Part shown: one piece after another, positions 5,938 to 13,589 of the stretch
How the letters are laid out: every line of letters starts with the position of its first letter
How positions within the stretch are numbered: the stretch's first letter is position 1
Assembly (NCBI GenBank): GCA_017407725.1
Contig: JAFQWB010000126.1
Coordinates: 1-14,786 of the forward strand
Reading direction: 5' to 3'
Length of the DNA stretch: 14,786 nucleotides
Origin: Clostridia bacterium
GTDB lineage: Bacteria; Bacillota_A; Clostridia; Oscillospirales; CAG-272
The notes under the pieces: model-generated
Told to the model about the DNA's origin: nothing
Databases searched by the model: none
The model's input: the letters and a program-made list of their open reading frames with translations, nothing else
Program-made: the position numbers and the translations under genes

Positions 5938-8865
5938 TTATTCGAGCCCGTCGTCGTCATCCGTGCCGTTGTCCTGGTTCATTCTCATCGTAAGATAATC
6001 CTCACGTGACATAGCGAGATTTCTCGGCTTCTGACCCTCCTGAGGTCCGACTATTCCCATCTGCTCCATGACGTCGATTATCTTAGCCGCTCTTCCGTAT
6101 CCGAGAGAGAGTCTTCTCTGAATAAGGGAGGTGGAGATTTTTCCCGACTCAAAAGCAACGTCGCAGGCATCCCAGAACTTGGTGTCAAGCTCTGCTCCGT
6201 CAGATTCTGCCTCAGCGCCGCCGTCAGCACTCTTCTTTACGCTGTCGCACTTAGCAGCCGCCTCGTCGACAAGCTTGATAAATTCGTCGCTATACTTAAC
6301 CTTCTTCGACTGTTCCTTAATGAAATCGGTAATAGATACGATCTCCTTGTCAGAAACGTATGCACCCTGGCAACGAAGGGGTGATGTCGAGCCTACGGGA
6401 ACGAAGAGCATATCTCCTCTTCCGATAAGCTTCTCGGCTCCGCCCTCGTCAAGAATGGTTCTTGAGTCTATAAGCGATTTAACCGTAAATGCAATTCTTG
6501 AAGGGATATTTGCCTTGATAACGCCCGTAATTACGTCTACCGACGGTCTCTGCGTGCAGGCGATAAGGTGGATTCCCGCCGCTCTTGCCTTTGCTGCAAG
6601 TCTGCTTATTGAGTCCTCGACCGTATCTCTTGCGGTTATCATGATATCGTTAAGCTCGTCGATGATGATAACGATTCTCGGCAGATATTCAAGGTTCGGA
6701 TTTTCCTTTGCAAGAGCTGTATAACCCTTGATGTTCTTAACTCCGTTAGCTTCAAGAAGCTCGTAGCGTCTTTCCATCTCGGTAACCGCAGAAGCAAGTG
6801 CTCCTGCCGCCTTTTTTGCGCTTGTAACAACCGGGATAAGAAGGTGGGGAAGATTGTTGTAGTCTGAAAGCTCAACCTTCTTGGGGTCTATAAGAATGAA
6901 CTTAAGATCCTTGGGCGATGCCTTGTAAAGAAGGCTGACGATGATGCAGTTAAGTCCTACAGACTTACCCTGACCGGTAGCACCCGCAACGAGAAGGTGG
7001 GGCATCTTTTCTATATCCATTATAACGGGAGCGCCGACAACGTCCTTGCCAAGGCAGGCGGTAAGGGGGCTCTCGCTCTTCTGGAATTTTTCGCATTCAA
7101 TAATGTCACGAAGCTTAACGTCGGCAACTACGCTGTTCGGAACCTCGATTCCGACCGCCGCCTTGCCGGGGATGGGCGCTTCGATTCTTATTCCCGATAC
7201 GCCGAGGTTAAGGGCGATATCGTCAACAAGATTTGAGATCTGACGAACTCTTACGCCCGCCTTGGGAACGAGCTCGTATCTTGTAATGGTAGGTCCGCAG
7301 GCAATATTTACAACGTCCGCCTTAACGTTGAAGCTCTCAAGAATATCGATAAGCTTTTCGGCCTTCTGAAGAAGGGTTTCCTCCGACTCGGTCTTTGCGT
7401 TTTCGTTGCTTCTCTGCATAAGGTCGATAGGCGGGAATACGTATTCCTCTTCCTCTTCTTCCTCGATAACGGGAATTTCGACCGTCTTCATAAGAGGCTC
7501 GTCCTCTCCGAGAGCAACGTCCTCAAGTGAGAAGTCCTTGCCGAAGTCCTCCTCGGAAGCCTTCGCTTCTCTTGTGATAAGAGATGCGCTTACTGCGGCT
7601 CTCTTTTCCTCTGCCGTCTGTAAACCCGAGTTTACAATCGGCGCTTCATCTACCGTATTATCGGGGATATCATCCTCGGTCACGGTAGCGATATTCTTAA
7701 TGGGAGCCTCCTCGATTTCGGGATCCTCCTTAAAGATATCCTCAACGGCATATTCCTCGTAATCGAGCTCTGTATTCTTCTCTATAGCGATCGGAGTATC
7801 CTTTCTTACAATGGTAGGGATCTTTCTCTCTGCCTGCTCGTCCTTATGAGTACCTCCGTAGAGAGGAGCTCTCTTGACCGTACTTCCGGCTTCGTCGCTC
7901 TGTGTCTTTTCAGCTGATAAGTTTTCTATTTTAGGAGTGATCCTGCTCTGCTTTTTGGGTTGCTCGTCAAATTCAAAGTCAATATCGGATGATGAGGTTT
8001 CGTTTTTCTTTGCATCCGCGATCTGACGTCGCTTTTCGGCGTCCTCCTCTTCGATCCTTTTTCTTGCCGCTTCTCTTTCTTCTCTCTCGGCTCTTATCTT
8101 TGCAAGCTTTGCTTCTTCCTTTTCTCTTTCGCGCTTTTCTTCTTCCTCGCGTTCCTTCTTGATGCGTTCCTTTTCCTCAAGGCGCATCTTCTTTCTTTCC
8201 TCTCTCTCGCTTTCGTCGGGCATATTTGCCTTGATCATTCTGAATATCTTGACGGGAGAGATCTTAAAGAAGAACATAAAGTCGATCAAAAAGAGCACTA
8301 CAGCAAATATTATTGTAAGTGCGTTGTAGCCGAGCAGATAGTCAAGTAAATAATGGATAGTTCCTCCGAAGAAGCCTCCGCCGTAAACTCCCGAGTCTGA
8401 TATATCTCCGCTTCCGAAGAAAATGGAGGGGCTGTATAATACCTCAACACTTCCTGCAGCCGCACAAACCGAGTGAACGAGCGTGGATGCAAGTATCATA
8501 AGGATTGCGCCGTGAACAAGTCTGAAGGCTCTTGTATGTGCTACTACGTTCTTTTTCCAGCATACCGCCTCTGCAATAAGGATGGGTATAACAAGGAATG
8601 CGGCGTATCCGAAAAGACCGTACACTATCTTACAGAATACAGACACAAGAAGTGCGCCCTCAATTCCCTTGAAGCCTGCCGCAAAAAAGAGCAGGGAAAC
8701 TGCCGCGAGCACTACTGCGAATATAACAAAAGCTATATTTACGGCGGATTTCGGATCGTCAGATCTTCTCTTATCGACAGAATCAACCGCCCTTACGACC
8801 TTCGCCGCCTTTTTTGCTCCTTTTTTTACGTCTTTAACAGATGTTTTGGTATTTTTGCTTGCCAT
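5938..8865 (-). CDS. ftsK: FtsK/SpoIIIE family DNA translocase
   Basis: This 975-residue membrane-anchored hexameric ATPase pumps chromosomal DNA through the division or sporulation septum. Order of parts: a basic cytoplasmic start; a membrane domain of about four helices (roughly 42-64, 70-102, 115-137, 180-200); a long highly charged Glu/Lys/Arg coiled coil (about 217-290); a variable acidic linker to about 480; then the alpha-beta motor. Walker A is GATGQGKS (628-635, Lys634) and Walker B ends in IIIDELND (Asp736, Glu737), with ACTQRPSVDVITG downstream. The C-terminal gamma winged helix, which reads orienting DNA sequences, is present as LIQRRLSLGYGRAAKIIDVM and IVGPQEGQKPRNL. A purine-rich AAAGGGAAA site precedes the ATG. 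It lies 48 bp downstream of uppP and is probably co-transcribed. Whether it is the vegetative FtsK or the sporulation SpoIIIE cannot be decided here. Confidence 0.95.
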   Translation of the reverse strand: MASKNTKTSVKDVKKGAKKAAKVVRAVDSVDKRRSDDPKSAVNIAFVIFAVVLAAVSLLFFAAGFKGIEGALLVSVFCKIVYGLFGYAAFLVIPILIAEAVCWKKNVVAHTRAFRLVHGAILMILASTLVHSVCAAAGSVEVLYSPSIFFGSGDISDSGVYGGGFFGGTIHYLLDYLLGYNALTIIFAVVLFLIDFMFFFKISPVKIFRMIKANMPDESEREERKKMRLEEKERIKKEREEEEKREREKEEAKLAKIRAEREEREAARKRIEEEDAEKRRQIADAKKNETSSSDIDFEFDEQPKKQSRITPKIENLSAEKTQSDEAGSTVKRAPLYGGTHKDEQAERKIPTIVRKDTPIAIEKNTELDYEEYAVEDIFKEDPEIEEAPIKNIATVTEDDIPDNTVDEAPIVNSGLQTAEEKRAAVSASLITREAKASEEDFGKDFSLEDVALGEDEPLMKTVEIPVIEEEEEEEYVFPPIDLMQRSNENAKTESEETLLQKAEKLIDILESFNVKADVVNIACGPTITRYELVPKAGVRVRQISNLVDDIALNLGVSGIRIEAPIPGKAAVGIEVPNSVVADVKLRDIIECEKFQKSESPLTACLGKDVVGAPVIMDIEKMPHLLVAGATGQGKSVGLNCIIVSLLYKASPKDLKFILIDPKKVELSDYNNLPHLLIPVVTSAKKAAGALASAVTEMERRYELLEANGVKNIKGYTALAKENPNLEYLPRIVIIIDELNDIMITARDTVEDSISRLAAKARAAGIHLIACTQRPSVDVITGVIKANIPSRIAFTVKSLIDSRTILDEGGAEKLIGRGDMLFVPVGSTSPLRCQGAYVSDKEIVSITDFIKEQSKKVKYSDEFIKLVDEAAAKCDSVKKSADGGAEAESDGAELDTKFWDACDVAFESGKISTSLIQRRLSLGYGRAAKIIDVMEQMGIVGPQEGQKPRNLAMSREDYLTMRMNQDNGTDDDDGLE

Positions 8866-8913
8866 TTGTTTCCCTTTCTTTTCTTTTACTGTTTATCTGC
8901 TGTGAATTTATAC

Positions 8914-9753
8914 TCATATTACCTTGCATATTCCGAGCACGACTGCCGTAGCTCCGACCAAAAGGCAATATACCGAGAAATATTTGAAGGTTGATTTTTT
9001 GGAAATAAGCTTTACAAGTCCTATCGCAAGAATTCCCGAAAGAGTTGCCGCCGCCATACCGACAAGGTATACGGGAAGCTCACTTGAAGTGAGCGAGCTT
9101 TCAAAAAACTCGGGAAGCTTGAGAACGCACGCACCAAGTACCGCGGGAATTGAAAGAATGAATGAAAATCTCACCGCCGTCTCACGGTCAAGATCCTGCG
9201 AAAGTCCTGCGGTTATGGTCGATCCCGATCTTGATATACCGGGAAGAGTCGCGAATATCTGGACTATACCGATAATAAGAGCGTTCTTTGCGCTCATTTC
9301 GTCAGCGCCCTTTGTCATTTTTCCTATTTTTTCGGAAATAAAAAGAATGAGGGCATTTATCATAAGAAGAATTCCGATAACTATCGGATATGACATAAGA
9401 ACCTCAAGCCCTTCGTCAAAAAGTGCGGCAGGAATCATCAGAAGAGTCGCGATAAGAATAAAAATTACCCATCTTTCATCGACTGTGTAGTCAGACATTT
9501 TGAATTTTTTCGAAAAAAGCTTTCCCACAAGTGTGAAAAACGCCTTTATCAGATTCAGAATATCCTTAAAATACACAACAAAGACGGCTATAAGAGTTCC
9601 GAAGTGAAGAAGAATGTCAAAGGCGAGCGCATCGGACGCATGACCCTCCCCCATTATCAAATGAGTAAGTGCAAGATGTCCCGAGCTTGAAATGGGAAGA
9701 AATTCACATAAACCCTGAATTATTCCGAATATTATTGATTCTATATAGCTCAT
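8914..9753 (-). CDS. uppP: Undecaprenyl-diphosphate phosphatase (BacA/UppP family)
   Basis: This 279-residue integral membrane enzyme dephosphorylates undecaprenyl pyrophosphate to regenerate the lipid carrier for peptidoglycan and other envelope polymers, and confers bacitracin tolerance. Both family signatures are intact: EFLPISSSGHLAL (17-29), with the catalytic Glu and His, and LPGISRSGSTITAGL (170-184), with the conserved Arg174 and serines. About eight hydrophobic segments and the total length fit the family. A GGAG ribosome binding site (CGGAGATC on the minus strand) lies just ahead of the ATG. It is the first gene of the minus-strand cluster; its leader holds a 16-bp palindrome. Confidence 0.96.
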   Translation of the reverse strand: MSYIESIIFGIIQGLCEFLPISSSGHLALTHLIMGEGHASDALAFDILLHFGTLIAVFVVYFKDILNLIKAFFTLVGKLFSKKFKMSDYTVDERWVIFILIATLLMIPAALFDEGLEVLMSYPIVIGILLMINALILFISEKIGKMTKGADEMSAKNALIIGIVQIFATLPGISRSGSTITAGLSQDLDRETAVRFSFILSIPAVLGACVLKLPEFFESSLTSSELPVYLVGMAAATLSGILAIGLVKLISKKSTFKYFSVYCLLVGATAVVLGICKVI

Positions 9754-9786
9754 TTTGATCTCCGATCATAAAAGTGTCATTCATAC

Positions 9787-9802
9787 CTTCAGCGAGCTGA
9801 AG
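9787..9802. promoter_or_regulatory. Palindrome in the uppP leader
   Basis: CTTCAGC-GA-GCTGAAG is a perfect 7-bp inverted repeat with a 2-bp centre, 34 bp upstream of the uppP ATG. It could be an operator or an RNA hairpin in the 5' leader. No T run follows on the minus strand, so it is not a standard terminator. Function is unknown. Confidence 0.4.
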
Positions 9803-9979
9803 CTCATCTTATGGCAATACATATTAATAATAACATATTCGGAGCAAAATTACAATAGAATTTTCTGCTATATTTTTAAAATTTAATATTTATTTAAATT
9901 CTTTTCTGCGCGCACGCGTGTACAATGCAGCATCGGCTCGTATTTTTTGTTATATTCCGTTGCCCTTTTCGACCCGGCT

Positions 9980-10013
9980 AAAAAATACACCCACCAAAAA
10001 CTTGGTGGGTGTA
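9980..10013 (-). terminator. Rho-independent terminator of the rhamnosidase gene
   Basis: A perfect 12-bp stem (TACACCCACCAA at 9986-9997 with its complement at 10002-10013) and a 4-nt loop are followed on the minus strand by six Ts (complement of 9980-9985). It lies 31 bp past the GH78 stop codon. The plus-strand side has no T run, so it acts on the minus strand only. Confidence 0.92.
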
Positions 10014-10044
10014 AACTTTAGTTTACATATGCAAACCGTTGAGA

Positions 10045-12195
10045 TCAGAAGAAGTATTCTCCCGCTTCGACCTCATATACTCTTCCCTCAATGATAACGG
10101 TCGCCTTTACGGGAGTAACGATACGGTATCTGAAGCCTCCCTCAAATACCTCCCACTTTGACACGATCCTTCCGTGTCTTGAGTGGAATTCACCCGAGAG
10201 CCATCCGATTCTCGCATCAGCGTGGGGGGCGATGACCACTCTTTCAAATCCGGGAGCACTCTCGACCGGCTTTATACCGAGCGCATACTCAACGACCCAG
10301 TCTGCAACCGCGCCGTAGGCGTAGTGATTATAGGAGTTCATTCCCGCGCTCCATACGCTTCCGTCCTCCTTGATTCCGTCCCAATGCTCCCAGATAGTGG
10401 TCGCACCCTGCTTTACCGAGAAGAGCCAGGAGGGGAACTTTGTCTGAAGGAGAAGCGAATAAGCTACGTCTGCATATCCGTTCTCAGCAAGCGCGTGGAG
10501 AAGGTAGGGCGTTCCTACAAAGCCCGTGTCAAGTCTTGTTCCGTTATTAATTACCTTGTCTGCAAGATTTTTTGCAACAAGAGCTCTGTTTACAGCTACG
10601 TTATAGTAGAGTGAGAGCGCGTGCTCTGTCTGCGACTTATAAGCATCCTCGGGATATTTATCCTGAATAGCCTTTATGATAAGCGGATATTTTTCCTCGT
10701 AATAAGAAACGTCGATACCGAGTATCTTTCCTGCCTTGGCAACGGTCTCAACCGCATTTGCATAGAATACCGATGCAATAAATCCTCTGTCCGAAAGGCT
10801 GTCTGTTGTTTCATAGCCAAGGTCAAGGGCGCACCAGTCACCAAAGTGGAAGCCTCCTATCCAGAGATTTCCCTCTTTAGTGTGGCTCTCTATGTAGGAT
10901 ACCCACTTCTTCATGCTCTCAAACTGCTCGGCAAGGACCTCCTTGTTTCCAAAGGTCACGTACACGCGCCACGGACAGATGATTCCCGCATCTCCCCATA
11001 CGCTTGAAAACTCCTTGTCGCCAAGCACGTTCGGAACAACGTGAGGAATTCCGCCGTCCTCTGTCTGATCGGCTCTTATATCGCCAAACCATTTTCTGAA
11101 GAAGCGCTCTGTATCAAACTGATAGGTTGCGGTGCGGCAGAATACGTTTGCATCACCCGTCCAGCCGAGTCTTTCATCTCTCTGCGGACAGTCTGTGGGG
11201 ATGTCAAGGAAGTTTCCTCTCTGACCCCATTCGATATTTGAGAAAAGTCTGTTAAGAAGAGGCTCTGACGATTCAAGCCAAAGAGTTCTCTTTATGTCCG
11301 AATGAACGGCAATAGCTTCAAAGTTGTCAAGGGATACCTCACCGGGGAACTCCTCGATCCTTATCATTCTGAAGCCGTAGAAGGTGTGGGTCGGCTTGTA
11401 GGTCTGGTAGCCGTCCTTACATATATATTCAAGAGTTGCTCTTGCGCTTCTGTAGTTTTCGGTATAAGCGTTTCCGTCCTTGTCAAGTATCTCAAAGTGC
11501 TTGATCTTTACCTTGTCACCCTTCTTTGCGGTAAGGTTAAAGGAAACGTATCCGGTAAGCTCCTGGCCAAAGTCTATAACAGTTTCACCTTTAGGAGTCT
11601 TTATGAGCTTCTTTGCCTTTAAGTGAACCTGTTCACAGACCTTCTCGCCCTCCTGGGGTATGAGATTGTCCTTTCTGAAGTCGATCACCTTTACGGGCTT
11701 TACGCCGTCCTCGGGAGCGCTTGCATCATAAATTTCTCCGTGATATATTTCGCAGAAAAGAAGGGGAGATTTCTTGTATCCCCAATCGCTATCTGTAACG
11801 ATCTCCTCAATCTCTCTGTTTTCATACTCGAGCTTAAGAGACGCGATCGCAGAGACCTCTGCGTTTTCGTTGTACATCTTGCGGTTGTTTTCCCATGCGA
11901 TAATTCCGCGGTACCATCCTCTTGCCACCGTGATCTCAATGGCGTTGTCCGAATCTATAAGATCGGTGACGTCGTAGGTCTGAACCTGGTGTCTCTTTGA
12001 ATAAGCCGTCCAGCCGGGAGCCATAACGAAATCACCAACGCGCTTTCCGGAAATATATGCCGTATAAACTCCGACAGCGGTGATCTCAAGTGTTGCTCTG
12101 CTTATTTTCGACTTTGTCTTAAATTCCCTTACAAAAGTGGGACAAATTTCACCGAGATCTTCGCTCGGTGCTATCCATAATGCATTTTCAAGCAT
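10045..12195 (-). CDS. GH78 family alpha-L-rhamnosidase
   Basis: This 716-residue glycoside hydrolase removes terminal alpha-L-rhamnose from plant or microbial glycans and glycosides. The N-terminal part has the beta-domain typical of GH78 (VGVYTAYISGKRVGDFVMAPG, from about residue 41). The (alpha/alpha)6 catalytic domain has the hallmark PTDCPQRDERLGWTGD (acidic residues Asp340, Glu341 and Asp348) and TTIWEHWDG with Glu603, the region of the general base; the C-terminal beta domain follows. No signal peptide or anchor is present and it is shorter than many secreted rhamnosidases, so it is probably cytoplasmic and acts on imported oligosaccharides. The ATG has an AGG-containing site about 10 nt upstream. 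It is transcribed divergently from the GH172-type gene, from a TTGATA/TATACT promoter, and ends at a hairpin terminator as a single-gene unit. Confidence 0.94.
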   Translation of the reverse strand: MLENALWIAPSEDLGEICPTFVREFKTKSKISRATLEITAVGVYTAYISGKRVGDFVMAPGWTAYSKRHQVQTYDVTDLIDSDNAIEITVARGWYRGIIAWENNRKMYNENAEVSAIASLKLEYENREIEEIVTDSDWGYKKSPLLFCEIYHGEIYDASAPEDGVKPVKVIDFRKDNLIPQEGEKVCEQVHLKAKKLIKTPKGETVIDFGQELTGYVSFNLTAKKGDKVKIKHFEILDKDGNAYTENYRSARATLEYICKDGYQTYKPTHTFYGFRMIRIEEFPGEVSLDNFEAIAVHSDIKRTLWLESSEPLLNRLFSNIEWGQRGNFLDIPTDCPQRDERLGWTGDANVFCRTATYQFDTERFFRKWFGDIRADQTEDGGIPHVVPNVLGDKEFSSVWGDAGIICPWRVYVTFGNKEVLAEQFESMKKWVSYIESHTKEGNLWIGGFHFGDWCALDLGYETTDSLSDRGFIASVFYANAVETVAKAGKILGIDVSYYEEKYPLIIKAIQDKYPEDAYKSQTEHALSLYYNVAVNRALVAKNLADKVINNGTRLDTGFVGTPYLLHALAENGYADVAYSLLLQTKFPSWLFSVKQGATTIWEHWDGIKEDGSVWSAGMNSYNHYAYGAVADWVVEYALGIKPVESAPGFERVVIAPHADARIGWLSGEFHSRHGRIVSKWEVFEGGFRYRIVTPVKATVIIEGRVYEVEAGEYFF

Positions 12196-12230
12196 AATTA
12201 AATCCTGCCTTTCATTTTTTTGGCAAATTC

Positions 12231-12259
12231 AGTATATCACAAAAAATTCCCCGTATCAA
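12231..12259 (-). promoter_or_regulatory. Promoter of the rhamnosidase gene
   Basis: On the minus strand TTGATA (12254-12259) and TATACT (12231-12236) are separated by exactly 17 bp, each one mismatch from the sigma-A consensus. A-tracts immediately upstream (about 12270-12287) could serve as an UP element. The leader would be about 30 nt. Confidence 0.8.
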
Positions 12260-12309
12260 TAGGATTTCAAAATTTTTAAATTTTTTCGAGATATAATTTC
12301 AAATATCCC

Positions 12310-12326
12310 TTGACAGGTACTGTCAA
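12310..12326. promoter_or_regulatory. Operator-like palindrome over the -35 box
   Basis: TTGACAGGTACTGTCAA has 7-bp perfect arms around a 3-bp centre. Its left arm is the -35 hexamer itself and the rest fills most of the spacer, the classic place for a repressor site that blocks RNA polymerase. No regulator gene is adjacent, so the binding protein is unknown. Confidence 0.6.
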
Positions 12327-12338
12327 ATAACTTAAAAT
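12310..12338 (+). promoter_or_regulatory. Promoter of the DUF2961/GH172 gene
   Basis: A consensus -35 TTGACA (12310-12315) and -10 TAAAAT (12333-12338) are spaced by 17 bp, giving a start near 12345 and a short leader of about 30 nt before the ATG at 12376. AT-rich tracts lie just upstream. Confidence 0.85.
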
Positions 12339-12360
12339 GAGAATAATAAAATCTTTTTCC

Positions 12361-12367
12361 AAAGGAG
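12361..12367 (+). promoter_or_regulatory. Ribosome binding site that fixes the GH172 start
   Basis: AAAGGAG lies 8 nt before the ATG at 12376. An in-frame ATG also occurs at 12337, but it overlaps the -10 box and has no ribosome binding site, so it would not be in the mRNA. The 12376 start is chosen. Confidence 0.88.
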
Positions 12368-12375
12368 AATCAGAT

Positions 12376-13440
12376 ATGTATTTTCCCGATCCCACAAAGT
12401 TCAGAAAAGCCAGAACCTTTGCCGCATCATCAGAAAACAAGGACGCCTCCAAGGGCGGCGGATCCAGAGGAAGCGACATCGAAAAGGTAAGCCCGTTTAC
12501 TATCATAAAGCCTCTTGAAACCATTACGGTTCTTGACATCGACGGCCCCGGAGCGGTGCGCCATATGTGGATGGGCGGAATTCCCGGTTGGGATTCAATC
12601 ATAAGGATATATTGGGACGGAAATAAGAATCCGTCTGTCGAAGCGCCTCTCCCCGCATTCTTCGGCTTCCCTTATTTTCATAACGTACGTAATTTCGACG
12701 GCGCATTTCCAACTCTCAACTCCGCGCTTATAAGCGTAATGCCCTGCAGAGGATTTTCCTGCTTCTTCAATATGCCCTTCAGAAAGCACTGCAAAATAAC
12801 CATCGAAAACAGATCGCGCGTTGAAGAAAAAATATTCTACTACACCATAACGGGTGATATCTGCGATATTCCCGAGGATACACTTTATTTCCACGCTTCC
12901 TACCGCCAGTCTCTTCCCATAAAAGCAGGCGAGGCTCACGTCATTATCGACGGAATTGAGGGAAGAGGTAACTTCCTCGGTGTAACTCTTGGTGCAGGCG
13001 TAAACGGCCCCAACGGATGCTGGGTCGAGGGAGAGGTAAAGATGTATATTGATGACGATATATATCCTTCGATAAATTACACGGGAACAGAGGACTATTT
13101 CTGCGGCTCGTACGCCTTCGGATACGATATGATAGACAAATATCAGCCTTATTCGGGTCTTTACTCGGGCTGTCACGCGATAATGGGCGGCGAGCTTTAC
13201 GACAGAAAGATCTCAACCTACAACACTCAGCCGAGATTTATGCTTTACAGATGGCATCTTCCCGATCCCATTTCGTTTGAAAAGAACTTCAAGATGAAGA
13301 TACTTAACATGGGATTTAAGGATCACGGCGTAAATTACGGAAGACGTGACGACATGGTATCGGTTGCATACTGGTATCAGGATCTTAAGGATAAGCCCTT
13401 AGCTCCTCTTCCGAGCGCAGAAGAGACCGCGCTTAACTGA
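12376..13440 (+). CDS. DUF2961 / GH172-like glycosidase
   Basis: This 354-residue protein matches the DUF2961 family, whose characterised members (GH172) act on alpha-D-fructofuranosides, difructose dianhydride I or D-arabinofuranosides. Visible marks are IDGPGAVRHMWMGG (55-68), the LGAGVNGPNGCWVEGEVKMY strand region with Glu218 and Glu220, and YTGTEDYFCGSYAF with Glu239. Glu218 and Glu239 are 21 residues apart, the same spacing I recall for the catalytic pair (E270/E291) of the Bifidobacterium enzyme; that match rests on memory and needs an alignment. A later segment reads RFMLYRWHLPDPISFEKNFK, also usual for the family. No signal peptide is seen, so it is probably cytoplasmic. It is transcribed divergently from the GH78 rhamnosidase, which suggests a shared glycan substrate, but the actual sugar cannot be told. 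Confidence 0.87.
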   Translation: MYFPDPTKFRKARTFAASSENKDASKGGGSRGSDIEKVSPFTIIKPLETITVLDIDGPGAVRHMWMGGIPGWDSIIRIYWDGNKNPSVEAPLPAFFGFPYFHNVRNFDGAFPTLNSALISVMPCRGFSCFFNMPFRKHCKITIENRSRVEEKIFYYTITGDICDIPEDTLYFHASYRQSLPIKAGEAHVIIDGIEGRGNFLGVTLGAGVNGPNGCWVEGEVKMYIDDDIYPSINYTGTEDYFCGSYAFGYDMIDKYQPYSGLYSGCHAIMGGELYDRKISTYNTQPRFMLYRWHLPDPISFEKNFKMKILNMGFKDHGVNYGRRDDMVSVAYWYQDLKDKPLAPLPSAEETALN

Positions 13441-13446
13441 TTTTTC

Positions 13447-13478
13447 TTAAGGAACTTTTTTGCAAAAAAGTTCCTTAA
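13447..13478. repeat. Perfect 15-bp palindrome with A/T-run centre
   Basis: TTAAGGAAC followed by six Ts, GC, six As and GTTCCTTAA forms an almost loop-free hairpin just after the GH172 stop codon. The stem includes its own T run, and no T run follows outside it, so it is an untypical terminator. From memory this motif looks like a dispersed palindrome seen between genes in clostridial genomes, but I cannot verify copy number here. Confidence 0.6.
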
Positions 13479-13497
13479 CAACCTCAAAAAAACTTAT

Positions 13498-13565
13498 AAG
13501 GGAGTAGTTTATATATGCAGTGCCCTTGTGAACTCTGCATATATAAACTACTCCCTTGCTTTTTA
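13498..13565. terminator. Long 23-bp perfect inverted repeat, probable bidirectional terminator
   Basis: Arms at 13498-13520 and 13535-13557 are perfectly complementary over 23 bp, beginning AAGGGAGTAG and ending CTACTCCCTT, with a 14-nt loop. The plus strand continues with GCTTTTTTACC and the minus strand with ATAAGTTTTTTT, so it can stop transcription from both the GH172 gene and the converging HTH gene. The stem is much longer than a usual terminator, so it could also be a small mobile-type repeat put to use. Confidence 0.8.
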
Positions 13566-13589
13566 CCAAGTTAGATTATTAATCTAAAC

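Larger units (their letters stand above)
9754..10044. other. Intergenic region between uppP and the rhamnosidase gene
   Basis: This 291-bp stretch has no credible ORF. It holds the uppP leader with a palindrome at 9787-9802, a very AT-rich middle (about 9830-9905), a short GC-alternating tract GCGCGCACGCGTG near 9908-9920, and the terminator of the rhamnosidase gene at 9980-10013. A clear sigma-A promoter for uppP was not found; several TATTAAT-like boxes exist near 9820-9835, but no matching -35. Confidence 0.7.

Noticed and set aside
6131..6724. 197-residue plus-strand open frame inside ftsK
   Set aside because: It is antisense to the conserved motor and gamma domain, is Ser/Ala-rich low-complexity sequence and matches no known fold; it is a shadow of the coding strand.
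8924..9490. 188-residue plus-strand open frame inside uppP
   Set aside because: It is antisense to intact UppP motifs, has no ribosome binding site that stands out and no family match.
10011..10026. GTAAAC-TTTA-GTTTAC hairpin next to the rhamnosidase terminator
   Set aside because: It is only 6 bp and AT-rich, overlaps the strong terminator stem by three bases and is too weak to propose as an antiterminator.
12337..12375. Earlier ATG giving a 367-residue GH172-type protein
   Set aside because: It overlaps the -10 box of a consensus promoter and lacks a ribosome binding site; AAAGGAG directly precedes the ATG at 12376.
13571..13587. TTAGATTATTAATCTAA palindrome beside the HTH stop codon
   Set aside because: It is AT-rich, has no T run and lies between the HTH stop and a far stronger bidirectional stem; it may be chance in AT-rich sequence.
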